From assembly GCA_016462055.1 (NCBI GenBank), contig JAEMTX010000079.1:1-8572 (forward strand): 8,572 bases of DNA, read 5' to 3'. Under the pieces are notes generated by a model. That model was not told the DNA's origin. It made no database searches and saw nothing but the letters and a program-made list of their open reading frames with translations. The position numbers and the translations under genes were made by a program. The stretch is from Acidimicrobiia bacterium (GTDB lineage Bacteria; Actinomycetota; Acidimicrobiia; Acidimicrobiales; Acidimicrobilacustridaceae). Shown here piece by piece: positions 1-6,718 of this stretch; within the stretch, counting starts at the first letter, position 1, and each line of letters begins with the position of its first letter.

Positions 1-984
1 ATTAAGGACCGCGTCGAGCACTGGCTTGTTCTCGGTCCAGTTTTCGTACATCGAGTACCACGCTTCGCGGGCCGGTCGGTTGCGCGATCCAGCAGCTCGC
101 ATGTGTTCCAAAACATCTTCCGGGCACCAGAAGGCTTCATCGGGCATTCCCATGAGTGCTTTCGTCGCAGCAATTTCTTCAACACCGAAGGGATTGCCAT
201 GGGCATGAGCGGTGTCGGTGAATTTGGCAGAGGGGAAACCGATATGGCTGCGAAGGACGATCAGCGATGGTTTGCCGTCGATGGCCTTTGCCCGGGTTAC
301 TGCGGCCTCGAGAGCATCGATGTCTTCGCCAATTTCGCCGACGTTCTCAACATGCCATCCATAGGCGCGAAAACGCTCCGCGGCATCGTCTGAGAGAGCG
401 AGTTCGGTGGGACCATCGATCGAGATGTGGTTGTCGTCGTAAATCACGACGAGTTTGTCGAGACCAAGGTGGCCAGCGAGAGAAGCTGCCTCGTGTGAGA
501 TGCCTTCCTGAAGGTCTCCGTCGCCGCACAGCACAAATGTGTGATGGTCGAAAAGTTGGGGACCAAACTGCGCCCGCAATGCGTGCTCAGCAAGGGCCAT
601 GCCCACGGCGTTGGCGAGACCCTGTCCGAGTGGCCCGGTTGTTACTTCGATGCCTGGGGTGTGACCTCGCTCAGGATGTCCGGCGGCGGGAGAGCCAAAT
701 TGACGGAAGTTCTTGATGTCGTCGAGCGTCAGACCAAAACCGGTGAGGTAGAGCATCGAATATTCGAGGATCGACGCGTGCCCGCCCGACAGAACAAAGC
801 GATCGCGGTTCGGCCATTCAGGGCAACTTGCGTCGTAGCGCATAACGCGAGCGAACAGGGCATAGGCCAACGGAGCGAGGGTCATCGCCGTTCCGGAGTG
901 CCCTGAGTTGGCTTTTTGCGGTGCGTCCATTGAAAAACCACGGACTACGTCAACGGTGCGGGCTTCGATTCTGCTGTCGGTCAC
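1..984 (-). CDS. tkt: Transketolase, N-terminal part (runs off the window)
   Basis: Thiamine-diphosphate enzyme of the non-oxidative pentose phosphate pathway that moves two-carbon ketol units between sugar phosphates; cytoplasmic. The 328 visible residues cover the ThDP pyrophosphate-binding domain and the start of the linker; the family is usually about 650-700 residues, so roughly half is missing beyond base 1. Visible motifs: SMDAPQKANSGHSG with His29, GGHAS with His69, TTGPLGQG (116-121 core), the ThDP/metal motif GDG at 154-156 ending in Asn185 of YDDN, and HAHGNP around His262. The usual GHPG motif reads GHSG here, but the catalytic-type histidine is kept. The start is GTG at 984, which keeps the usual helix before SMDA. 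An AAGGTG site at 990-995 lies 5 bases upstream and overlaps the stop of the FIST gene, suggesting coupled translation. Identity is very secure; tktA-type paralogy cannot be judged. Confidence 0.96.
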   Translation of the reverse strand, partial: MTDSRIEARTVDVVRGFSMDAPQKANSGHSGTAMTLAPLAYALFARVMRYDASCPEWPNRDRFVLSGGHASILEYSMLYLTGFGLTLDDIKNFRQFGSPAAGHPERGHTPGIEVTTGPLGQGLANAVGMALAEHALRAQFGPQLFDHHTFVLCGDGDLQEGISHEAASLAGHLGLDKLVVIYDDNHISIDGPTELALSDDAAERFRAYGWHVENVGEIGEDIDALEAAVTRAKAIDGKPSLIVLRSHIGFPSAKFTDTAHAHGNPFGVEEIAATKALMGMPDEAFWCPEDVLEHMRAAGSRNRPAREAWYSMYENWTENKPVLDAVLN

Positions 985-989
985 GGCCG

Positions 990-995
990 CACCTT
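990..995 (-). promoter_or_regulatory. Shine-Dalgarno-like site of the transketolase gene
   Basis: On the minus strand AAGGTG stands 5 bases before the GTG start at 984 and overlaps the TAA stop (994-996) of the upstream FIST gene. It is one of the few recognisable ribosome-binding sites in the window and supports GTG 984 over the in-frame ATG at 930, which would remove 18 residues before the conserved SMDA motif. Confidence 0.5.
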
Positions 996-2118
996 AGTGG
1001 TGAGAACGCCCGAAGATGACTGCCGAAAATGGGGCGGAACAGAGCCCCGACCGACCAGCGCTCGGTCCGATGACTGACGCCGCGTGAATTCCGGCGTAGG
1101 CAGTAGTGCCGAGTGCTTCCCCGAGCATCCCAACCTCGCCTGTGCCGACGAGATCGGAGTCAGGATTGAGAGGTCCACAAGAAAAGACCAGTGCGCCGTT
1201 GCTGCGCGATCCTTGTAAAGAGTGCTCGAGGTCAGCAAGCGGTCCAAAGCGATCTTGGCGGTGGAACGCAATGCGATCACCAACGTGAATCTGGTGCGAA
1301 AGAGCGAGCGAGTCGCTTGTGCGGTCAGCACCGAGGACTCGATAAACGTCCACGACACGAGCAGTGTCGGGTTCTAGAAGCGCAACGGCGAGATCCTGCG
1401 CAGTAATCGCTCGACGGTCCATTTCAATGGAGGAAAGGAGGTCCTTCGCTATCTGGAGTGCATTCTGATCATCGATCTCGCACAACATTGAGCCCACGGC
1501 GTTTGTGACAAACATGGGGACGCTTAAGGCTGTCGTTCCGTGAGCCAACCTGACGGTCGCACCGAGTCCTGTAAATGCCAAAGCGAGAAGACTCGGCGAT
1601 GAATCCGCTGTGCAATCAAGCAGCAGGCTTCCTTGTGAGGCTGCGAGCAACGCGCCGGAGACCGAGCGGCCACGCCTCAGATCGCAAATCTGATCGATCC
1701 ACTTGATAACGTGAGGTTCGTCAGGGTTGCCGAAGAGAATGACATCGGATGCAGCTTGCATCACCTGCGTGAACTCGCTGTCGTCAGCGAGTTCCCCGTC
1801 ATCCACGGAGAACACCTGAACTGATTCATTCGCTAACGAATCATCGAGCCACACTGACCACAGTGCAATCCCGCTACCTGCTGTCACTTCACTGCCCGCA
1901 CCGATGATTCCATCGGAGACAATAAAAACAAAGCTTGTTGGATGAAGAAGAACTCGAATTGTTTCGGCGATGTCCTCGGAAGTGCCGCCAAAAGCTGGAG
2001 TGGCGAAGGCAACCACTAAATCCGCAGACGGCTGATCGAGAGCCAGAAGGTCCGCGATGACATCGCCTGTCGCGTAGGCAGGAATCGGATGTGTAGAGAG
2101 CGCAGCCGCGCAACGCAT
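994..2118 (-). CDS. FIST domain (FIST_N + FIST_C) sensory protein
   Basis: A 374-residue soluble protein with the two-part FIST sensory domain, a family proposed to bind small ligands such as amino acids. FIST_N covers about residues 30-225; the opening MRCAAALSTHP and RVLLHP followed by SDGIIGAGSEV match the usual start of the family. FIST_C covers about 225-370, with the family-type ending GALVFSCG, then AGIHAASVIGPSAGRSG, then FSAVIFG. There is no signal peptide, membrane helix, kinase, GGDEF or chemoreceptor domain, so it is a sensor without an attached output. The ATG at 2118 overlaps the TGA of the upstream gene by one base, and transketolase follows after 9 bases. I infer co-expression with transketolase; the ligand is unknown. 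Assignment rests on overall pattern, not on a profile search. Confidence 0.88.
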   Translation of the reverse strand: MRCAAALSTHPIPAYATGDVIADLLALDQPSADLVVAFATPAFGGTSEDIAETIRVLLHPTSFVFIVSDGIIGAGSEVTAGSGIALWSVWLDDSLANESVQVFSVDDGELADDSEFTQVMQAASDVILFGNPDEPHVIKWIDQICDLRRGRSVSGALLAASQGSLLLDCTADSSPSLLALAFTGLGATVRLAHGTTALSVPMFVTNAVGSMLCEIDDQNALQIAKDLLSSIEMDRRAITAQDLAVALLEPDTARVVDVYRVLGADRTSDSLALSHQIHVGDRIAFHRQDRFGPLADLEHSLQGSRSNGALVFSCGPLNPDSDLVGTGEVGMLGEALGTTAYAGIHAASVIGPSAGRSGLCSAPFSAVIFGRSHH

Positions 2119-2504
2119 CAGACCGTCGGCGGGAGCAACGTGAACGGCACGATAGTGACTGGTCCGAGATCAATTCGGCAATGCGCTTCGACGGTGCCGT
2201 AATCCTCGAAGGTCAGTTCTGCCCGCACGAGTCGGTAATTGAACTTGCCTGGCTCAACTTGGAGTGGTTGGACATTGCGAGCCAGTTGTTCCTCGCCTCT
2301 CCGGTACACCACCTCGAGCACGCCGTTGTCGCGCGAGTCGAGCGGGCAGTAGACGATCACGCAGAGGTGGGGCTCAACAGTGACAGGGACTGGCCCGGTG
2401 GCAGCCGCCGAGAACTGGACGCCAGTGATATCGATTCGCGTTGACGGACCTGCGACCTGACGAGTCTCAATTCCTTCAATGAATAATGCCGAGAGGATCT
2501 CCAT
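2118..2504 (-). CDS. Uncharacterised 128-residue beta-rich protein (DUF6941-like)
   Basis: I do not recognise a function. The protein starts MEILSALFIEGIET and continues with alternating hydrophobic strands (ITGVQFSAA, PHLCVIVYCP, VLEVVYRRG, GKFNYRLVRAEL, VEAHCRIDLG, VTIVPFTLLP), fitting a small beta-sandwich. The opening, a strand followed by an 'alerted by the protein's own name' style ITGV turn, resembles short actinobacterial proteins grouped as DUF6941, but this is from memory and weak. No signal peptide or catalytic motif is seen. The frame is open upstream to an ATG at 2594, which would give 158 residues; I prefer ATG 2504 because the family-like opening starts there, it removes a 31-base overlap with the TetR gene, and a -10-like TACCGT (2512-2517) sits 7 bases before it. 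It ends in a TGATG overlap with the FIST gene. Confidence 0.72.
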   Translation of the reverse strand: MEILSALFIEGIETRQVAGPSTRIDITGVQFSAAATGPVPVTVEPHLCVIVYCPLDSRDNGVLEVVYRRGEEQLARNVQPLQVEPGKFNYRLVRAELTFEDYGTVEAHCRIDLGPVTIVPFTLLPPTV

Positions 2505-2517
2505 GAGGAGAACGGTA
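2505..2517 (-). promoter_or_regulatory. Predicted leaderless promoter of the minus-strand operon
   Basis: Reading the minus strand, TACCGT (plus coordinates 2512-2517) is followed by 7 bases and then the ATG at 2504. That distance places the transcription start at or next to the A of the ATG. A weak -35 candidate, TTCAGC (2535-2540), lies 17 bases upstream of the -10 box. No Shine-Dalgarno site precedes this ATG, as expected for a leaderless message. Inferred from spacing alone. Confidence 0.45.
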
Positions 2518-2551
2518 ATCGCGAACAATGATCTGCTGAACGGGTCCCCGC

Positions 2552-2563
2552 TAACCTCTCCAG
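2552..2563 (+). promoter_or_regulatory. Predicted leaderless promoter of the TetR operon
   Basis: TAACCT (2552-2557) fits the TANNNT -10 pattern and is followed by exactly 6 bases before the ATG at 2564, so transcription would begin on the start codon. No convincing -35 box is seen at 16-18 bases (TGATCT at 2529-2534 is poor). There is no Shine-Dalgarno site. The TetR product may bind in or near this 59-base spacer and repress its own operon, but I see no clear long inverted repeat. Confidence 0.45.
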
Positions 2564-3175
2564 ATGGTCGTTGGAGAAGGGAGTACACCGACACGAGAAG
2601 TAATTCTCATCGAGGCGGAACTCTGCTTCGCCGAGAATGGTTTCGACGGCACCTCACTAAATGACATAGCCGGAGCCGTCGGCATTCGCCGATCGAGCGT
2701 GCTCCACCACTTCCCGTCAAAAGAAGCTATCTACAAGGAAGTGTTTGATCGAGCGTTAGCCGGTTGGATCATTCAGGTAGACGAGGCAACAGACTCTCCC
2801 GTTCAGGGGTGGGAAAAAGTCGATCTAGTTCTCACCGCGGGTTTTCGGTTTTTCATGGAAAATTCGCAATTCGTCAGAATCGTGCGACGTGAAGCGCTCG
2901 ACGGTGGTCGGCGTCTGGGTGTCGATCTAGGCGTTGCACTCCGGCCGCTTTTCGAAGGTGCGGTCGAATACTTCACGATGGAAATGGAGGCTGGAACTTT
3001 TCGTCGATTCGACGCGGAACAATTGATGCTCACCGGGTACGGGGCACTGCTCAGTTACTTCAGCGACCTTCCATTCATCGAGGGTCTCTTGAACCGAGAT
3101 CCGCTAGCGATCGACGCGCTTGAGCAGCGGCTCGAACACCTGCGAGCCTTTTTTCGCGCAGCCCTACAACCATGA
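2564..3175 (+). CDS. TetR-family transcriptional regulator
   Basis: A 203-residue one-component DNA-binding regulator. The N-terminal helix-turn-helix covers about residues 9-57: TREVILIEAELCFAENGFDG, then TSLNDIAGAVGIRRSSV as the helix-turn-helix, then LHHFPSKEAIY, the classic TetR end of the DNA-binding domain. Residues 60-203 are helical and variable, the ligand-binding and dimer part; I cannot place a ligand. ATG 2564 is preferred because it leaves the usual short tail before the first helix and has a -10 box at leaderless distance. The gene is first in a coupled operon: its TGA overlaps the ATG of the acyl-CoA synthetase beta gene (ATGA). A plausible inference is a repressor answering to an acyl-CoA or organic acid handled by the next two gene products, and perhaps also acting on the divergent FIST operon. 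Confidence 0.93.
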   Translation: MVVGEGSTPTREVILIEAELCFAENGFDGTSLNDIAGAVGIRRSSVLHHFPSKEAIYKEVFDRALAGWIIQVDEATDSPVQGWEKVDLVLTAGFRFFMENSQFVRIVRREALDGGRRLGVDLGVALRPLFEGAVEYFTMEMEAGTFRRFDAEQLMLTGYGALLSYFSDLPFIEGLLNRDPLAIDALEQRLEHLRAFFRAALQP

Positions 3176-3834
3176 GCAGAACGCTTTCCGAATCGGATTC
3201 GAAGGATTTGCTGGGCAAGTACGGGATACCGTTCCTTCCAGAGGTCCTCGTTTCGCAGGCAGATCAGGTAGAGGCTGCTCTTGCCGGTATGACTGGTCCG
3301 TACGCGGTGAAATTGTGTGGACAAAACATTTCCCACAAGTCAGAACGTGGACTCGTTCGTCTAGGCATCAATGGTGTCGACGCGGTCAAACATGCGTGTC
3401 AAGAGTTGCTCGATACCGCCCGTCCTGAGGACGGTGCCACCGGCGTACTTGTTGCTCCTATGGCGACAGGGCTCCGTGAGTTCATTGCAGGAGTATCGGT
3501 AGATCCGATATTCGGTCCGACGATCGTCTTTGGGGTTGGCGGCGTGTTGGCAGAGGCAATTGCCGATGTCACTGTTCGTCTCGCGCCCATTCGCCGTTAC
3601 GACGCGCTGGACATGTTGAGCTCACTGCGTAGTCGTTCGCTACTCGAGACATTCCGAGGCGAGCCGGCCGTAGATCTAGAGGCGTTAGCCGATCTTCTTT
3701 GTTCATTGTCAGACGCTGCGATCAGTATCGACGGACTCGAATCCATTGACGTCAATCCAGTCATGATCGTTAACGGTGCACCTGTCGCACTCGATGCGCT
3801 TGTTATATTTTTGGCTGCGGACGGCGAGTCGTGA
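3172..3834 (+). CDS. ADP-forming acyl-CoA synthetase (acetate-CoA ligase, ADP-forming), beta subunit
   Basis: A 220-residue ATP-grasp (ATP-grasp_5) protein, the nucleotide-binding half of an enzyme that interconverts acyl-CoA + ADP + phosphate and acid + CoA + ATP. Seen in order: a short N-terminal helix with LLGKYGIPFLPE (13-24), PYAVKLCG with Lys47, ISHKSERG (53-60), VLVAPM (92-97) and EFIAGVSVDPIFGP (103-116), the glycine loop VFGVGGVLAE (119-128), DVTVRLAPI (132-140), and the metal-site-like DVNPV with Asp193 and Asn195. Length is close to the roughly 230 residues of separate archaeal beta subunits. Many bacteria fuse alpha and beta into about 700 residues; here they are separate, with beta first. 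The start overlaps the TetR stop (ATGA) and the end overlaps the alpha start (GTGA). The acyl substrate cannot be told from sequence. Confidence 0.9.
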   Translation: MSRTLSESDSKDLLGKYGIPFLPEVLVSQADQVEAALAGMTGPYAVKLCGQNISHKSERGLVRLGINGVDAVKHACQELLDTARPEDGATGVLVAPMATGLREFIAGVSVDPIFGPTIVFGVGGVLAEAIADVTVRLAPIRRYDALDMLSSLRSRSLLETFRGEPAVDLEALADLLCSLSDAAISIDGLESIDVNPVMIVNGAPVALDALVIFLAADGES

Positions 3835-5312
3835 TTTCGAATGACCATTTCCGAGCGCTGTTCGACCCGCGCGGAATCGTGGTTGCTGGAGCTTCGACTC
3901 ATCCAGGAAAATTCGGGTTCGTAGCGCTGCACAACATTCTGTCGTGTGGCTATAAAGGTGAGGTCTTCGCAACGAATCGCGAGCGGGCCGAGGTTCTTGG
4001 ACGACTAACAGTTGCTGATCTCACTGAGATTCCACACGGGAAAGCAGATCTTGTCTTTGTCTGCACCCCAGCGACGTCAAACCCCGAAGTCCTCCGTCAA
4101 GCAGCCTCTGTCGGAATCAAAGCGGCCTTCATTGCTTCTGCCGGATACGGCGAGTCCGGCAAAGCCGGTCTCGAACTGCAGCTGGAACTTGTTGAGCTCG
4201 CGAACAAACTTGACATGGTGATCGTCGGACCAAATGGCCAGGGTCTAGTCTCGACTCCTTCGTCCTTGTGCGCCCAAATCGTCGCGCCCTACCCACCATC
4301 TGGTTCGATCGGTATTGCGAGTCAGTCGGGCAACTTCGTTTCGTCGTTCATGAATCTTTCGCGCCAAAGCGGAGTCGGCATCAGCCGAGCGATCTCAGTG
4401 GGAAATGCCGCGCAGGTGGGAATCCTCGACATGCTCGAGTACTTCGCTGACGATCCGAAAACTTCCGTGGGTCTTGTCTACGCAGAAGGAATTTCAGACG
4501 GTCGGGAGTTCGCTGATCGGCTTGAGAACGTTTGTCGGCAAATCCCGGTCGTCATTCTCAAAGGTGGTGCATCCGGTCTCGGAGCTCGGGCCGCTGCCAG
4601 TCATACAGGCTCTCTTGCGACTGACGACCGAGTATTCGCCGGACTCTGTCGCCAGGTTGGCGCTACCCGAGCATCTTCTGTCGCCGAAGCGTTCGATATC
4701 GCCGCTGCCTTTGCCACACTGCCGGCACCCCGTGGCCCGCGATTGGCTGTGGTGACCACAGTGGGAGGATGGGGCGTGCTCGCCGCCGATGCCGTTTCCA
4801 ACACAAGTCTGGAACTCGTCGACCTGCCTGCCGACCTTCGCAACACGCTCGATGGTTTGTTGCCACCAAGGTGGAGCCGCAATAATCCGATCGATCTTGC
4901 CGGTGGCGAAACCAAAGACACTGTCCCAACGGTGCTTAACGCCGTTGTTGGTCATGAAGACATCGATGCGACATTGGTTCTCGGCATGGGAATTCAATCG
5001 AACCAAGGGAGACTCGAGCGCGAGGGACCGTTTTACCCCGATCACGGTTTGGAACGAATTGTTGCATTCCACGATCGCCAAGATTCACGCTATGCCGAAG
5101 TTGCGCTCGCAGCATCGGTAGCAGCCGACAAGCCTGTCCTCATTGCCTCCGAGCTCGCCATCGGCGACCCCAACAACGCAGCGGTCGCAGCGGTCCGTTC
5201 AACTGGGCACTACTGCTTCGCTTCAGCGGAACGGGCAATCGTCGCCATGAACCGACTATATGAACGCACGCTGTGGCTCGATTCGTTCGGACCGCCGAGC
5301 GGCGAACGGTAA
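3831..5312 (+). CDS. ADP-forming acyl-CoA synthetase (acetate-CoA ligase, ADP-forming), alpha subunit
   Basis: A 493-residue partner of the preceding beta subunit, starting at GTG. Domain 1 (about 8-135) is a CoA-binding Rossmann fold: FDPRGIVVAGAS, then LVFVCTPA and VGPNGQG (132-138). Domain 2 (about 155-295) is succinyl-CoA-ligase-like, with GIASQSGNF (161-169), SVGNAA (189-194) and ASHTGSLA. His258 in that motif corresponds to the phosphohistidine of archaeal ADP-forming enzymes. Domain 3 (about 300-475) contains VTTVGGWGVLAADA and NNPIDLAGGE (351-360). In domain 1 the usual GPNCLG reads GPNGQG, and SQSGA reads SQSGN; I take these as a subfamily trait. The enzyme could make ATP from acyl-CoA or activate an acid; direction is unknown. 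The TAA stop overlaps the next ATG (TAATG), coupling it to the carboxypeptidase gene. Confidence 0.92.
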   Translation: MISNDHFRALFDPRGIVVAGASTHPGKFGFVALHNILSCGYKGEVFATNRERAEVLGRLTVADLTEIPHGKADLVFVCTPATSNPEVLRQAASVGIKAAFIASAGYGESGKAGLELQLELVELANKLDMVIVGPNGQGLVSTPSSLCAQIVAPYPPSGSIGIASQSGNFVSSFMNLSRQSGVGISRAISVGNAAQVGILDMLEYFADDPKTSVGLVYAEGISDGREFADRLENVCRQIPVVILKGGASGLGARAAASHTGSLATDDRVFAGLCRQVGATRASSVAEAFDIAAAFATLPAPRGPRLAVVTTVGGWGVLAADAVSNTSLELVDLPADLRNTLDGLLPPRWSRNNPIDLAGGETKDTVPTVLNAVVGHEDIDATLVLGMGIQSNQGRLEREGPFYPDHGLERIVAFHDRQDSRYAEVALAASVAADKPVLIASELAIGDPNNAAVAAVRSTGHYCFASAERAIVAMNRLYERTLWLDSFGPPSGER

Positions 5313-6718
5313 TGATGTCGATCGGTAAATCGATTTCTTCTTGTGCGTTGGCTCTCGCCCTCCTGCTTTCGGTCTCGTCAACTGCCTCTGCAGTCGAAAA
5401 AGGGGAGCCCGCAGTCACGTCTCAAGTGCCAACCACGCCGGTTCTCTCCGTACGACGTTTCCCAGGTGCGCTTCAAGCCGCCTCAAGTGATCCGGAACTG
5501 ATCGCGTCTCTAGGTCAATATCTCAACAAAGTCATCGGGACAACTTGCGCTTTGGTTGAGCAAGATGGACGCGTGATCTTCAGCCACAAAGAGTCTGAGT
5601 CACTTTCACCCGCCTCAACGATAAAACTTGCGACTGCTATTGCGGCACTCGACATCTTGGGTCCTGATTCGACATTCACGACGAGGTTTGTTGCAAGCGA
5701 GGTGCTGAAGAACGGAGTGATTGAGGGTGATCTCTACGTAATCGGCGGGGGAGACCCGCTCTTCGCAACGACGGGTTACAAAACCTCCTTCGATGACCCG
5801 GATCAGTTCTATGAGGATCTGAACTCGCTTGCGGACACTCTCGCCGATGCAGGTGTAAGGCAAATCTCCGGGGGCATCGTCGGCGACGAGTCGAGATACG
5901 ACGCCACGCGCTGGGTGCCTTCCTGGCCGACTCGGTATCAAATCGGTGGCACGGTGGCACCTCTCTCTGCGCTCCTCGTCAATGACGGGTCTACCGGTTA
6001 CTCAGATACGCCATCTGATTCCACGGCGAACCGCAAAGCTGGCGATTCTCCGCTTCTTTTCGCGCAGACTCTCCGCACTGTTTTAAACGCCCGCGGCATC
6101 ATGGTCGCTGGCGAAGCCTCGACCGGGCGTGCACCTACAGATGCTTCGGAGATTGCCTCGTTTGAGTCGGTTCCGATGACCGAGGTTCTTTCAGAGATGC
6201 TTACGAACTCCGACAACACGACGGCCGAACTGGTCACCAAAGAGATCGGCTTCCAGGCGAAGGGACAAGGAACAACCACAGCCGGGATTGACGCCATTAA
6301 GGAATCGTTGACCAGACAGGGTTTCGATCTCGCCGGTCTCGTCATGCTGGACGGTTCAGGGCTTGATCCAAACAATCGGATGACATGCACATTCGATCTC
6401 GCGTTGGTTTCAGCCATCTCGAAAACGCCGGAAGTTCTCGCCGCGCTGCCGATGGGTGGGCGCACCGGAACTCTTCGCAAACGAATGTTGGCAACTGCAT
6501 CAACTGGGCGAGTGCGGGCAAAAACTGGCACCCTCAATTCCGTTAATGCTCTTAGCGGTTACGCCGATACCCCGCAAGGCAATGTCTTGACGTTTTCATT
6601 CATTCACAACGGCAACGACATCCGTACAACTGGCGTTGCCGATGGCTTTACAGACCGCCTGATGATCTATGCGAAGGGTTCCAAAATCGCATCACTCGGA
6701 CCTCTTCCAGCCAAATGA
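5312..6718 (+). CDS. dacB: D-alanyl-D-alanine carboxypeptidase/endopeptidase, PBP4 type (peptidase S13), secreted
   Basis: A 468-residue exported penicillin-binding protein that trims or cleaves peptidoglycan peptides outside the membrane. The signal peptide has Lys6, a hydrophobic stretch at 8-22 and a likely cut after Ala27 (TASA/VEK). All three serine-enzyme motifs are present: SxxK as S102-T-I-K105 in SPASTIKLATAI, SxN as S300-D-N302 in TNSDNTTAEL, and KTG at 404-406 in RAKTGTLNSV. The S13 landmarks GGGDP (145-149), GGIVGDESRYD (187-197) and MLDGSGLDPNN (345-355) are also present. Length and the insertion after SxxK fit the family. The frame is open to GTG 5273, but ATG 5312 (or 5315) gives a normal signal peptide and a TAATG junction, so I chose it. 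The ATGA overlap with the LON-domain gene implies coupling. Sharing a message with an acyl-CoA synthetase is unusual. Confidence 0.95.
   Translation: MMSIGKSISSCALALALLLSVSSTASAVEKGEPAVTSQVPTTPVLSVRRFPGALQAASSDPELIASLGQYLNKVIGTTCALVEQDGRVIFSHKESESLSPASTIKLATAIAALDILGPDSTFTTRFVASEVLKNGVIEGDLYVIGGGDPLFATTGYKTSFDDPDQFYEDLNSLADTLADAGVRQISGGIVGDESRYDATRWVPSWPTRYQIGGTVAPLSALLVNDGSTGYSDTPSDSTANRKAGDSPLLFAQTLRTVLNARGIMVAGEASTGRAPTDASEIASFESVPMTEVLSEMLTNSDNTTAELVTKEIGFQAKGQGTTTAGIDAIKESLTRQGFDLAGLVMLDGSGLDPNNRMTCTFDLALVSAISKTPEVLAALPMGGRTGTLRKRMLATASTGRVRAKTGTLNSVNALSGYADTPQGNVLTFSFIHNGNDIRTTGVADGFTDRLMIYAKGSKIASLGPLPAK

Noticed and set aside
267..716. Plus-strand open frame of 149 codons
   Set aside because: It lies wholly opposite the transketolase gene and its translation is an arginine-rich string with no family pattern; the minus strand encodes an unmistakable transketolase.
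2541..2550. CGGGTCCCCG as a TetR operator
   Set aside because: The arms are only 4 bases; TetR operators are usually longer, so this is too weak to annotate.
2505..2594. N-terminal 30-residue extension of the minus-strand 128-residue protein from ATG 2594
   Set aside because: It would overlap the TetR coding start and erase the -10 spacing; the extension looks unlike the rest of the protein.
3804..3809. TATATT as an internal promoter before the alpha subunit
   Set aside because: It is a good -10 string, but no -35 partner exists at 16-18 bases and it sits in the coding end of a coupled gene.
4494..5081. Minus-strand open frame of 195 codons
   Set aside because: It is antisense to the alpha subunit and its residues follow from the codon bias of that gene.
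5998..6537. Minus-strand open frame of 179 codons
   Set aside because: It is antisense to the carboxypeptidase, including its SxN and KTG motifs, and shows no domain.
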